A DNA stretch of 64,000 nt from Undaria pinnatifida. Lineage: Eukaryota; Sar; Phaeophyceae; Laminariales; Alariaceae. The notes under the pieces were generated by a model, which was given only the letters and a program-made list of their open reading frames with translations, was not told where the DNA came from and made no database searches. The stretch lies in assembly GCA_012845835.1 (NCBI GenBank), contig JABAKD010000030.1, positions 9,957,805-10,021,804 on the forward strand, read 5' to 3'. Position numbers and translations under genes: made by a program. Below, piece by piece: positions 43,905 to 56,109 of the stretch; the stretch's first letter is position 1, and every line of letters begins with the position of its first letter.

Positions 43905-44213
43905 ACTGCCCCGGTGGCGTATCAGGTTATATCCTCGAGCCTGGTATAGGTCAGCTTCGTGAATTCGAATCCTCCCCAGTGCGTACTCGTCTGATTTGTC
44001 GTCTTGTGCACTAATTGACTTGCGGAAAGCGCGAGAACGTGAGTTAGCGACACTAGATGAAAACTCGACGATCAGTGGGTGCTGAGCCCTACCAGGTATG
44101 CGCCAAACAAAATGAAGGCAATAACCGGGGGGGGGAGGGGAAGGACGACACCTGTGGCCACGGCTTGCATGTCCAGAAGAAGCTGGAATGTAGAAGTGTG
44201 CAAAAAAAAAAAA
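43905..44213 (+). repeat. SINE-like element, unit 1
   Basis: Head GCCCCGGTGGCGTATCAGG (A-box-like at 43915-43926), B-box-like GAATTCGAATCC at 43961-43972, body with TTGACTTGCGGAAAGCGCGA, and a 12-base A tail at 44202-44213. The head is tRNA-like in spacing, but I could not fold it as a normal tRNA. Confidence 0.72.
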
Positions 44214-44731
44214 CACTAGAACAGATGATCAATCAGCAATCAACAGCAACAAGGAGCACGTCAAGTACGAAGTAACACAAACTTATTTTATGAGCTACGT
44301 ACCAACACACGACCGCTTGCGCTTGACCGGAAAACGACCACAGCAACGGAGCCAGGGACCACAGCAACAACAAAACACGCCATCTTACTGTCTACTTACA
44401 ACCACCTTCGAGAGGCGCAGCTTAACAACAGGAGGAACTTGTATAATACAACCCTCGAGGCCTCGAGGATGCAGCCACTGGCAATGTATGTGTGGCTATT
44501 CCTGACGCCGCAGTAATCGTAATCACCACTACCTCCTCCTCGTTTAGTCATGCGTGCGCCTCAGCAGTTATTTGATCATTTTTTCCCCCATTTATTTCTG
44601 CAAATAAATAAAGCCAACAAAGCTCGCAACGGTGGTTATTTAACTCAAGGACCATCGCTAGTGTTAATGGTTGTAGTATTCGAGTGTAACCCCACTAGAC
44701 CACCGGGGCGACTGTCTCTATATCACTCACT

Positions 44732-45044
44732 GCCCCGGTGGCGTATCAGGTTATATCCTCGAGCCTGGTACAGGTAGGTATAGGTCAGCTTCATGAGTTC
44801 AAATCCTCCTCACTGCGTACTCGTCTGATTTGTCGTCTTGTGCACTAATTGACTTGCGGAAAGCGCGAGAACGTGAGTCAGCGACACTAGATAAAAAGTC
44901 GACGATCAGTGGGTGCTAAGACCTATGCGCCAAACAAAATGAAGGCAATAACCGGGGGGGGGATTGGAAGAACGACACCTGTGGCCACGGCTTGCATGTC
45001 CAGAAGAAGCTGGAATGTAGAAGTGTGCAAAAAAAAAAAAAAAA
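44732..45044 (+). repeat. SINE-like element, unit 2
   Basis: Same layout as unit 1 with a 16-base A tail. A perfect 10-bp inverted repeat, CCACCGGGGC/GCCCCGGTGG, brackets the 5' edge of the head (44700-44741). Confidence 0.72.
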
Positions 45045-45560
45045 CACTAGAACAGATGATCAATCAGCAAACAACAGCAATAAGGAGCACGTCAAGTACG
45101 AAGCAACACAAACTTATTTTATTAGCTACGTACCAACCTACGACCGCTTGCGCTTGACCGGAAAACGAACACACAACGGAGCCAGGGACCACAGCAGCAA
45201 CAAAGCACGCCATCCTACTGTCTACTTACAACCACCTTCGAGAGGCGCAGCTTAACAACAGGAGGAACTTGTATAATACAACCCTTGAGGCCCCGGGGAC
45301 GCAGCCACTGGCAATGTATGTGTGGCTATTCCTGGCGCCGCAGTAATCGTAATCACTACTACCTCCTCCTCGTTTAGCCGTGCGTGCGCCTCAGCAGTTA
45401 GTTGATCATTTTTTCCCCCATTTATTTCTGCAAATAAATAAAGCCAACAAAGCTCGCAACGGTGGTTATTTAACTCAAGGACCAACGCTATTATTAATAG
45501 TAGTAACATTCAAGTGTAACCCATTAGACCACCGGGGCGAACGGCTCTATATCACTCACT

Positions 45561-45760
45561 GCCCCGGTGGTGTATCAGGTAATATCCTCGAGCCTGGTAC
45601 AGGTATAGTAGGTATAGATCAGCTTCGTGAGTTCGAATCCCCCCGAGTGCGTAGTCGTATAGTTTTTCCTTTTGTTGTGCACTAATTAACTTGCGGATAG
45701 CGCGAGAGCGTGAGCTAGCAATACTCGATGAAACATCGACGATCAGTGCAACTGGTATTA
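45561..45760 (+). repeat. SINE-like element, unit 3, truncated
   Basis: Head and B-box-like GAGTTCGAATCCCC are present; the body breaks off before the A tail. Confidence 0.68.
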
Positions 45761-45924
45761 TAACACGCGCTCAAGCCCTGCGGATGTCAAGCCAAACAAA
45801 CGCTCGAGAGAATACCACCGCAAAATACAAAACTTTAGCAACTACCCACCGTTTGGAAATTATGCCAATTTTGGAAATTATCCAGACGCTGCAGACGTTA
45901 TTATAATGTACAACCGAAGTCGCA

Positions 45925-46125
45925 AGATTACCTCCTCAAAATACAATATTTTCGCAACTTCTCTCTTGTCTTGCTCAGCATCCATCTGCGTTCACGTTGA
46001 GGTGCCCAACGGATAAGGAATGGCGAGGGGGGTTGGAGCCGCCCCCCGAAGACTTGTACGCGTTGGAATCGTCCCCCGAAGACTTTTACGTGTTTCATTC
46101 GTTCAAACCCTGCATACATACGTCA
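45925..46125 (+). repeat. Family D repeat, short copy
   Basis: CAACTTCTCTCTTGTCTTGC, GCGAGGGGGGTTGGAGCCGC and TTCGTTCAAACCCTGC words match the first half of family D. A GAAGACTT-TACGYGTT segment is doubled. Confidence 0.7.
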
Positions 46126-46189
46126 AGCAAAACAAACAGGCGCTCAAGCCCTGCGGACGTCAAACAAAACAAGCGCTCGAGAGTATGTC

Positions 46190-46515
46190 ACCGCAAAATT
46201 CAAAACAGTAGCAACGACATGCTGCCAATTTTCGTAAATCATCCAGGCGCTGCAGACATTAAGATGCAACCAAAATCTCCGGAATTCCTCCTCGACATGC
46301 GGTATTTTTGCAACTTCTCGATTGTCGCGCTCGGCACCGGCCCGCGTTCACGTCGATGTGCGGAACGGACCCGGCAGGGGGAGGGGCGTTGGAGCCGCCC
46401 CACGAAGGCGGCGCTCGAACGAAGCTATTTGACCGAGAATTCCAGTTCCGCGAATCGCATACTTTGGCCGAGACGGAAAAAAACTCCTGACCGAATCCCT
46501 GAAACAAAGATCTCG
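46190..46515 (+). repeat. Family D repeat copy
   Basis: Close match to 42820-43040: GCAGGGGGAGGGGCGTTGGA, GGCGGCGCTCGAACGAAGCT and GACCGAGAATTCCAGTTCC. The 249-codon frame covering 45997-46746 (+) is not supported by any motif. Confidence 0.75.
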
Positions 46516-47589
46516 ATTTTATATATATGTATACTGGTATGCACGCGTGTACTGCGGTGTCCTCTCGTATTTCTGTTTTCGTCATCGACTGTGTCCTCTC
46601 TCGGTCCTCACGCGTCATATTTTTTTTCCTTTCGCAAACTACACCTCCCGTACATTTCGATCAGAACGGGTCATCGCCAGCACGCACACAGCACAGGACA
46701 GGGCAATCAGCTCTGCACAAGTAACTCGGCATTATCAAATCGCTAATTTTACCAAAATCATGACGCCTGCTACGACGTTAGCGTTGAACCTGTTTTTTTC
46801 TGAGGTTCCTCACTTCAAAGGATAAAGACTTCCCCCACAACGTGATGTGGAGAAAAATAAGACCAGGTGAAAATCCCACATGACCTAGGTATACGACGAA
46901 AATCGTGTAAAAAAAAGACCTGTTTCCGAGGATTTTGGGTTATTATAGAGCACCGTCATTCAGGAACCACTTCAGACGAAAAATGCTACCTCAATCGTAG
47001 CCCGCGTCTCATGGACCTTTTCTTACTGCCCCCCTTCGCATGTTTTTTTTTGCTTGTATTCTCCCTTGCGCAGGCGTGGCAGGCGACGTCAGCCGCCCGC
47101 GGAGCGGAGCCCTGGTAAATAATAACATTTACGCGGCTAAGTCGGATTTGAGGCGGTTTGGCATTTCTTGTATGTCTGGCTCTCCAGGGCTGGCACACAT
47201 ACATGCACACTTTGTAATTTACAGTTTTAGTGACACAACTTTGTATACTAACAATCAAATGGTAAGTACATGGTTGCACTTGTCGATTGGAATGTTCTAT
47301 CTTGCGATCCATGTGAAATAACACACCATGAACCTATAACACATTGTATACCACAGTTCTACATGATTGTTCCAAAGTGGCGTCTTATATTCATGGTGTT
47401 GTTGTTGTTCTCACATTAACTCGCATGATAATCAAGTCCGTGGTCACAGGACAGGCTTCAGTCACTCTGGAGCAGATAAATGTCTCAAAAAAACGCAAAT
47501 AAACCAATGGTCATTCATATAAATAGCCAGGCCTGGTTGTTGGAATATACGGGAGATTCCTGAAAGGCCGTTGTCCCCCCCCCCCCCCT
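46516..47589. other. No recognised gene
   Basis: No motif or shared repeat was recognised. Frames of 83-112 codons on opposite strands overlap each other. Confidence 0.45.
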
Positions 47590-48515
47590 GACACACTTGC
47601 AAAAAACAGCTTTCCCCCTCCCCTCCCCCGCCGCCCCACCTAAAATCTAATCAACTAGAATAATAAACCCCACCAGGCAGGTAATATCACCTCATCACCT
47701 ATCCAACCAGCCATGCCGTAGCTCCAATTCATTTATCCCCCGCCCCCTCCTACCCACCACCCGCACCATCGCCTAGACCTAGCACGTATAGTAAAGTTCC
47801 TCTCAGGTATACATTCATGCGACCTAACGCGATTTGATCCCCCACCCCCCCCCTCCATCGCCCCCCCCCCCCCTCGTTTTTTGTTCTCTCTCGTCGCCGC
47901 CCCACCTTGAATCAAAATCTGTCAGAGTAATAAACACTACCAGACAGTTGAAATCGCTCCATTACCTTTCTGGCCATCGATGCCGTAGCTCCAATTCATA
48001 CCCCCCCCCCTTCGAAAACTCCGCCCGCTCCTAACCGGTTGTACGACTTACTGGATATACACTATAAACTGATACATTCCTTCCACAGCCGCTAGATTTG
48101 TCCCCTTGAAGGATTTATAATTTCCGCGCACAAATTGGGTTGCCCTCCCCCCCCCCCGCCGCTCCCTCTTGTTCAAACCCCGGCCCCCACGCCCTTAAAA
48201 TCTCCGCCCTCCCCTCACCGGTTATACGACTCACAAAATACAATTTTGATGAACTGATGCACTTCCTTCCACACCTACCTGTCAGATTTTGCCCCCCTCA
48301 AAAAAAAAGGTTTTACAGTTTCCGCGCACGGAGTGATTAACATCACCCTATCGACCCTGGTACAAGCTACACTAACTGTAGTTCCAAAGGGAGTCGCAGA
48401 CCTATCTATATCATTGATGAGGACACACAGTAATACGCGCGATCGGAGTATCACGCACACAGCTTGCAAAGACGAGTTTCGACGAAATCTTCCATCTCAC
48501 AGCTGCATGGAGTGT
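47590..48515 (-). repeat. Family A repeat, copy with doubled distal module
   Basis: The distal module (GCCATGCCGTAGCTCCAATTC / CCATCGATGCCGTAGCTCCA) occurs twice, followed by middle and terminal modules and a slightly altered terminus (AGCTGCATGGAGTGTATG). Confidence 0.88.
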
Positions 48516-50187
48516 ATGTTTCTTTTTATACCTGGTAATACAGAATCGAGGTCGCTCCGGTGTTCTAGTGGCTATCCTCGAATGCTACTACAAGAAGAGT
48601 TGCCTCTGGAGTTCGGATGCCAAGTGGGTCAGACTTTTGATCTTATTTACAAAAACAAAATGAAACCACAGCAATCCACTGCAGAGAGCGCCTAGTAGCA
48701 TGTATATGTGTAGGCGCCAACTGACGTGAGTCGGTGAGGGAAGAAGGGTTAAAAAAAAGTATTCCCGTCATAAAAATGAAGGGACGTACCGCAGTGGGGA
48801 TGGGGGAGAAGAGCCTGATTATTGACCCTTGAATCTACTTCCAGGGAGGAAGAAACAGACACAAAAAGTGCGAAGATAACAGATGGGATGAGGATGACAT
48901 ATGTGCACACCACCTGGTCGACCTGGTATGCAGTAAAATACATATAAATACCAGGTATTAATAATAGCATCATCACCAGGCACCAGGGCCTGGCACAAAA
49001 TGTAACGCTCTATGTTAGAAATATCTTGAAGAAGCATGAACCTTGTGACCCAGAAGACGTGAGTTCCAACCTCGCCAAGAAGAGCACCACCATCAACCAG
49101 TTCACCTTTCTTTTCCCTCGAGTTCCTTTTTGTACCTTGTATTTATTTGTGCATTTTTAAGCATAATAAGTATGTGTTCATACTACCCGGAGAGATGAAT
49201 TTTGGTTTCCGCCGGTTGGAGGGCAAATGGTAATAATATAGTCTAGACTACAGGACCAGGGAGGTGACTAAAACTACCGAACGAAGATGCACTTGAAAAA
49301 AACCAGTCCGGACGAGCTCCTTTGTAAAACCTTGCGCGAAAATTCCTTACTGGGAAAATTGCGCACAACTTGGAAATTGTAGGGGCGGGGTGACAAGTAA
49401 AAGCATCCCAGGTCATCCAATCGATATTTTAATCCTGTGTGGTCTCTCGGCATGGCGATACGCGTCGTGTTAAATTCTTAGCTTTTTTACGTCAGCAGCA
49501 GCAGTGGTTGAGTGGTCAATACTGGCCACATGAAGTTATAATATATATTTATCGTCGTTATCGTTGCAGCCCCCGCATCCGATGCTTGCCTTGCTTCGTG
49601 TCTAATGTTTGCCGTGTAGTCTATAGGGTTCAGCATTTTCACCGCTCGTTGATGTTACCAACCCGCACTCTCGCACTTACAGCAACGGAATTAAACTCAA
49701 AAAAATGTATCTACACATTATACGTGTGGTATGTATACACGGATAGTCGCTGATAACAATGAAAACCGTATGAGGGACACACCAGGCGATTAATCTGCGC
49801 ATGCAGATGCTTCTTGCGCCATTCCAGATCAGCCTAGACAGATCACGTTTCGTTCAGAGTAAAACTTCAGACTCGCACCAACTTTTTGCTGGGCTTTGGT
49901 TTCCAACGGTAAAAAAGTTGAAACAATACGCTACATTCACATAAACAAGTACGTGCATACAATTAACAAAAAGTTCGGGTATAACGCCTTGTTCTTGAGT
50001 TTCTCGAGGCCTACTACTGTTGTAGCAGGACCTGTATAGACTCAAGAGCCCTGCGTTGTTGTCAATAGTACTCAAAATCATTGAGCCTGTCAGCCAGTCT
50101 CACAGAAAAAGGGTTGGCACAGCTGCATCTACTATGTAGGAGGGTCCGATATCTACCGGACAACTTTGCTCATGTTTAACAAAATAA
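48516..50187. other. No recognised gene
   Basis: No motif recognised on either strand. Confidence 0.45.
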
Positions 50188-50399
50188 GAACGGTCCAATT
50201 AGAAACCCAACAGACATATATCTGCATCGGATAAACCATTCATAATGCAGCCTTCCCCATTCTCACACTTACCCACCCTCTCACACAAAAACCCACGCAA
50301 CCTCATTCACACCAAGCCAGACGTTCAAGGCACACAGCACCCAGCACCACCCCACAGCCAGCTCCAGAACACCTGTAGCACAAACTCCAATAGAGGAAG

Positions 50400-51047
50400 A
50401 TGGTCCAAGCCATGCGCAACACCCTTATTCTTGCCGCCGTCGCTACCACGACACTCTTGCCCAGCCCTGCATCCGCAGCTCCGTACCCGTTCGGCAACAA
50501 GTTCAGCGGGGACGGCACCTACTACGGCAACGTCTCGCCTAGTGAAGGCCACTGCGCCATCGAGCATCCCATCCCCTCGATGTACGACGGGATGATCCCG
50601 ATGGCTATCTCTCTCCATGATATGTATGACGACTCGGCCATGTGCGGGGCCTGCATCGAGGGCACTGGCTCGGGAAATGGTTCAGGGAAGAACCCCATCA
50701 AGGGGAAGTTCAAGGGCTTTGTCAGCGACAGCTGCGAGGAGTGTTCCAAGGGCGATCTCGACTTCGCCAAGAGCGGCGACGGACGCTGGGATATTAGCTG
50801 GAAGTTCGTAGAATGTCCCTCCGGCGGCGATCCTTCCTTCATCTTCGAAGGGAGCAACGAGTGGTACTGGAAAATCCAGGCGCGTGAAACCAAGTCGCCC
50901 GTGACGAAGCTGTGGGTGGACGGCAAGAAGGCGTCTATGACTTCAGACAACTTCTTCACGGTTCATGGGGGTCCCTTCTACGGCGAGCAGGTGGTCAAGA
51001 CGACGACCATGTTTGGCGAGACAAAGAAAACGAAGGTGTCCTTGTGA
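50400..51047 (+). CDS. Secreted expansin-like protein
   Basis: An uninterrupted 215-codon gene starting at ATG. Residues 1-26 form a signal peptide ending SPASA. Residues about 33-140 form a double-psi beta-barrel domain (GH45-like fold of expansins) with GTYYGNVSPSEGHCAI, MCGAC (Cys82, Cys85), DSCEECSKGDLDF (Cys112, Cys115, Asp119, Asp121) and WDISWKFVEC. Asp in the GDLD segment corresponds to the conserved barrel Asp of bacterial expansins. Residues about 150-215 resemble the CBM63-type C-terminal domain: the GSNEWYWKIQARE start has Trp155 and Trp157 where bacterial expansins carry stacked aromatic residues that bind cellulose. Expansins loosen cellulose-containing walls without hydrolysis. 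The length fits microbial expansins. No intron is needed. The gene is duplicated with its flanks at 15686-16700, where it is broken. A trinucleotide tract begins 44 bases after the stop. Family assignment is from motifs only. Confidence 0.85.
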   Translation: MVQAMRNTLILAAVATTTLLPSPASAAPYPFGNKFSGDGTYYGNVSPSEGHCAIEHPIPSMYDGMIPMAISLHDMYDDSAMCGACIEGTGSGNGSGKNPIKGKFKGFVSDSCEECSKGDLDFAKSGDGRWDISWKFVECPSGGDPSFIFEGSNEWYWKIQARETKSPVTKLWVDGKKASMTSDNFFTVHGGPFYGEQVVKTTTMFGETKKTKVSL

Positions 51048-51091
51048 ACTGGTTCAACGCGAGATTTAGAGGTGAGTTAACAGCATGCTTT

Positions 51092-51092
<1 letters not shown>

Positions 51093-51184
<92 letters not shown>

Positions 51185-51187
51185 ATA
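51093..51187. repeat. TAG trinucleotide microsatellite
   Basis: About 31 uninterrupted TAG units just after the expansin stop codon. The duplicated copy near 16.5 kb has no such tract, so it expanded after the duplication or was lost there. Confidence 0.97.
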
Positions 51188-51303
51188 TAGAGTAGTTTGA
51201 AGTATTTGCCCCAGTAGCGTGCCGCAGCGCAATAGTCCCAGGCACGTATACTTCAATTAGTTGATAGCTGAATGCAGCAGTAAGGGGGATGTCTCTCACG
51301 GAT

Positions 51304-51934
51304 TGATTGCTCCGCTCGAATCTTGCTTATCAACGTTTTAGCTTCTGCGAAGGGGTGGACTTTTTATCCTGTGAACGGGGGGAAGATGTGGTGCGCGCGT
51401 ACTTAATCCGCCTGGCAGTGCATGTTTAAAACAAACACTGCATGCCCTATAGCCTAGATGGGCGGCTAGCGCGTAAAGCATTGCAAATGTAGGTCAGATA
51501 GCTGGCATAGTACTCTCTGCGTACCGCATGGTTATAGGGTTTTTTAACTGTCTTGTTGTGTAGATGCTACCGCGCGCGGCACTACTGTTGTCGGTGTTAG
51601 CAGCAGTTACGAGTATTTCAATGGTTGGTTGTGATGCGTACCGCCACGACGTAATATGTTTTTATTTGCCTGCAAGGATGGTAACAGATATTACTTGTTT
51701 ATCGCTGCAGTGTATTACTCGTATTATTTGTCCGTCCACGCACGTGCGTATCAAACCTCGCTCGGTGCCTCTTTCTTCGACGCATATATATGATCCTACG
51801 AGTATCTGTTGTGGTGGTGGTGGCCTATTATCATGTGCCCAAGTAGTAATTAATTATAGAAGTTTGAACATCCGCGGTGCTTTGTTAAGTCAAATGTGAC
51901 AACAATTAATACATACTCCGTATATATATTCCAC
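51304..51934. other. No recognised gene
   Basis: A 111-codon frame at 51564-51899 (+) has no motif. Nothing assigned. Confidence 0.45.
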
Positions 51935-52920
51935 TTTTTTTCCCCCGCTCTCTCTTGCTCAAACGCCCCACCTAATATCGAAATCCGCCAGAGTGAAAAA
52001 CACTTCCACGCACTGGATATCACCTCATTCTATTTCTAGAGCCATTCATGCCGCTGCTGCAATTCCCCCCCCCCCGCCCTGCCCCCAACGCCCCCTCCTT
52101 CCCCACCACCCGCATCATCGCCTAGACCTAGCACCACACGTATAGTAAACGCCTACATATATGCGACCTAAAGCCCTCCCCCCCCCCCCCCCCCCCGCCC
52201 TCCCCCACTTCCCCACCCCACCCCCACCCCCTCGAAAACTCCGCCCTCTACTCACTGGTTGTGCGACTTACAGGATATACATGATAAACTGGTGCATTCC
52301 TTCCACAGCCGTCATATATATCCCCTTGAAAGAATGTATAGTTTCCACGCACAGATTGAGCTGCCCCCCCCGCCCCCTCCCCATGATAAACTGGTGCGTT
52401 CTTTCAAAAACCGTCAGATGTATCCCCTTGAAGGATTTATGGTTTCCGCGCACAAATTAACCTGCCCCGCCCGTCCTACCCCACTCAGATGTATCCCCTT
52501 GAAGGGCTTATAGTTTCCACGCACAATTTGGCATGCCCCGCCCGTCCTCCCCCGCTCCCCCCCCCCCCACACCCCCGCTCCCTTTTGATCAAAACCAGGC
52601 CCCCACGCCCTTGAAAACTCCGCCCTCCCCTCACCGGCTATTCAACTTACAGGATTCACTTGATAAACGGATGCATTTCCTTCCACAGCTGTCAGATTTT
52701 ATCCCCCTCAGAAACGGTTTTTATCGTTTCCGCGCACAAACTGACTAACATCACCCTGTTGACCCTGATAGCTACACTGCAGTTGCGAGGGGAATCGCCG
52801 ATTTATATCCTTAATGAGGACGCACAACCCGTAATACGCGCGATCGTGGTATCACACACAGCTTGCAAATATGAGTTTTGACAAAATATTCGATCTCACA
52901 GCTGGAGAGTGTATTCTTTT
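51935..52920 (-). repeat. Family A repeat, longest copy with tripled module
   Basis: Contains the distal module, then three to four successive modules of the form CCGTCAGATGTATCCCCTTG ... GTTTCCGCGCACA ... CTGCCCCGCC separated by C-runs (52270-52560), then the terminal module ending AGCTGGAGAGTGTATTC next to TTTATAATACA. Confidence 0.9.
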
Positions 52921-55900
52921 TTTTTATAATACATTCCTGTGAGGCTACTGCCGCTGTTTGTTGCCGTTGCGCTCGCACAGAGTATGTGTGTTGTCTTCAC
53001 ACGAAACCGTTATTTCTACCCAACGATACCATCATCAGTACACTGTTCGTGCCGATTCTTCATCCTAAAGGGATACAAATTCTGTGGTCGCAGATTGTTG
53101 AGAGAGACAAAGTGAACCAAACAGTCGCAATTCATCAAGGTAAAGCAAGTGAAATGCTAGCGTATCGCGTACGAGAACATAACGAAACAAGCCAGAGCAC
53201 AAAAAAATAGCACAAGAAGAAATAAAAAAGAGAGAAAAAAAAGTGGAAAAAAGAAAAAAAGAACTACAAGAACAAAGAAAAAAACAAAACAAAGCAAAAC
53301 AAACGACAGCAGTGTTCGGAAGAATGTGATGCTCAAGAAGATCAGAAAGGAAAGGCTGCAAGAAGAACGCCATACGTGCTGAATAGGAACAGATACCTGT
53401 GTACGAGCACAACAACACGAAGAAGACAACCCTTGAACATGACACGGACAAGACAACACGGAGAAAAGGAATCAACATGTGGCCGGCGGGGAGGGAAATA
53501 TTGTGTGTGTTTATTTCGCCTTAAATAGGGTATATTGCTACATCATAGGATCCCGCTATTTATTAAAAAAATTAAAATCTATTTATGTAATGACACCGTG
53601 TATGTTCCTGTTCCTTCTATATACTTCGAAGTAATATGTAATTATGCACTGATGATTCTGATGTATATGAAAATGGTGGGCTTAGAGCTGCAGTGGCAGC
53701 GGGTTGGGAATGTTGAATGTTTCGAACTCTACGTACTTCGTCTTATCGTCCCAGCTCTCAGCTTTTCCCTCCATCCCCTCATGTTTTTCTGTCTGCACTC
53801 TGTTGCTTTTGTACGAACTGACTGACAGGTCTGGCGAAAGAAGTCCGTGCAAGATTGTGTCGGGTGCAACGCTCGAACTCTTCACGGGCACCAGACTCTT
53901 CTTTAGCGTTGGAATATGGTGATTGCCCGAGAACTTTTCAGCGCACGAGGAGTTTGGAAGTTTAAAGTAGAGAAGAGTGCAAATTGCTATATCGTGCAGA
54001 GCAAAGTCCTGAAGACTGCACGCTAAGTGGAAAGATGTTTTGAAGCTTAAGGTATGGCGCATAGGGCCGCCTATACAAGCGCACCATTAGAGCAATGAGT
54101 TGTGCAAAGGTTGAATCGAATACCACCTGCGTACGCCTTTGTGTATTTCCAGTTGTGAGTTAACAAACTAGTATTCTCACTTGGTCGCTCCGATGCGATG
54201 CGTTGTTCGAGTAGGTGACTTGTTAACATCGGCAGGCATCATATTTGGCCAAGTTCGCAATGCAGGGGTTTCCCGTCCTGCATTGAATGTCGATGCGTCA
54301 CCGTCTTCAAGTGTGGTGACTAGCACGAAGGCTTCGATGATGCCGAATAAACAGTAAACATCGTGCGGGGGGTACACTTTTCTTTCAACGCCAATATGGT
54401 TCAAGCACGGTGTACCACATCAGGCCCTGCATCTAAACATGTAGACTATGCCGCCGTACTCGTATGGGATCATATACTTTATATTGTTTCATTTACAAGA
54501 GTGCAACTGAAGGGCAACCGTAGTAGGACTAGCTCGGGGGGGTATACGGCATAACTCTCAGTCGAGGCATTGAAAGGTGTGACGGGTGATCCGCCTGCGT
54601 ATCCACGCAGTTTTCTAAAGAGGTTGGAGTAGCTAGGAGCCCCCTAACCCTAAGTTAGGCTTTAATATGTGTCTAGAAATTTCGGTTGTGTTGTTTGGTG
54701 GGAGACAGTCTCCGAGAAATCCGAGGGTATGCGGATGATGGACATCCCGACATTCTTCTTCAAAATCGAACCGTTGGTAATTGTTTTGGTTTGTTTATTA
54801 GCTGCAGCAGAACCAGTACAGCCTTATCGGTTCCTAGTGTCCAACCAGGTCTTGGAGGGATAGAAGAATAGAGGTTAGAGGTATAGCTCTATGAGGGCGG
54901 CGTGTTCATGCACAACATCGAGTTACACGGAAAACAGTTGACAGTTTAGGTATTGCCCTGCAGGTATCTTTTCTTGTAGAAAGAGAAGCCGTGGCGCAGT
55001 TCATAAACCGGTCTTCGTCTAAAAAATATCGGTTGCAGAAGTAATAGACTAGTACTATAGTTGTTACACAGTCAAGTTTACGTGGGCGTGGTTGAGTAAT
55101 AAATAGAATAATGCTGGGGTGCGTGATATCCTTGTTTAGTGTGTTTGGGGGGGGGGGGCGAGGCGCTGGTTTAAGTAAGCGACGAAGGTGTTCATGGGCG
55201 ACAGATCTAGTGATACTGGGCGAAAGAGGATTGCCCTTGGAAACGAACATGATTAACCTTTAAACAAAACGTGACAACGGGTATGTTTTTAGCTTGCCAA
55301 AATAGCGGCATGAAACATGAAAGGCTGATGAGCGGGGACTCGTGTTACGAGCACACCATCGCCTGTGTGGCACCTGGCACATATTTTTTATGCATACTGA
55401 TGTGGCGTTCTACTGCTGTATCTGTTCTTCTGTGATACTCAGAGCATTGCAAAAAAAAACGGAAAAAACTGTTCCTTCAGTGATAATGTTGCTCTCGAAG
55501 TATTTGGCAATATCATAGTATTCTGATCATCGTGGATGATAAGCATATCTTGCTTTAGAGTTCTCCATCCTCTAAGCTAGAGAGAGACCCCCTCCCACTC
55601 ACTGACTACTTGCTCTTTTTCTGCCACCGCGTTTCACCTTAAGCTTCATCAAACTGTGTGCTCATTTTCAAACCGATGTTCTTCCTGCTGAATGCGTGCG
55701 TCCCCGACATTGACGCGAAAGCATACTACGAAGTCTGACACTCGTATTACTGTAGTTTTACACCCAGACTTCTCGCGGTGCGGAATCAAACCGGGGTGCG
55801 TTTTTCATTGTTCGAAATGACATGGTGCGATTCGATGTGTGTGTTGTTTTGTTTAATGTTATAGTGCAATCCGGTGTATGGCTTTCATTTTTCAATCACC

Positions 55901-56109
55901 TTGCGGTGCGGTTTGGTGCGGTTTAAAATCGTATAACTGTGCGGTGCGGTACAATCTGTTGGCTAGACGCGCACGGGAGCGGCACCAAGTTGATGCACAC
56001 GGTTACGTGCCCGAGGGTGGGTTGGAGCTCAGCGCGCAATACAGGCCAGGAGACAAGTGTAGGAAACGGTACGCAGCATCCTTATAAAAGAGGCAGATTT
56101 CGAAGCTGT
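52921..56109. other. Unassigned region before the Copia element
   Basis: A purine-rich tract at 53200-53310 can encode a Lys/Glu/Gln-rich, coiled-coil-like segment in one plus frame, followed by a frame change. It is not a recognisable gene. A 75-codon minus frame at 54177-54404 looks protein-like but has no motif. From 55775 to 55950 GGTGCGGTTT-type words recur. TATAAAAG at 56083-56090 lies just upstream of the LTR and could be a host promoter element. Confidence 0.4.

Larger units (their letters stand above)
43747..45760 (+). repeat. Tandem repeat of 815-830 bp, about 2.4 units
   Basis: Unit starts at 43747, 44561 and 45391 (TCAGCAGTTA). Each unit contains TTCTGCAAATAAATAAAGCC, a SINE-like segment, and, in the first two, a CCTCGAGGCC-type and CCTCCTCCTCGTTTAG tail. 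The third unit stops after the SINE head region at about 45760. Confidence 0.9.

Noticed and set aside
43905..43990. Functional tRNA gene
   Set aside because: A- and B-box-like words are present, but I could not form a cloverleaf with a credible anticodon stem; the A tail and multiple copies fit a SINE better.
45997..46746. 249-codon plus-strand frame
   Set aside because: It spans two copies of the non-coding family D repeat; no motif or conserved frame is seen between copies.
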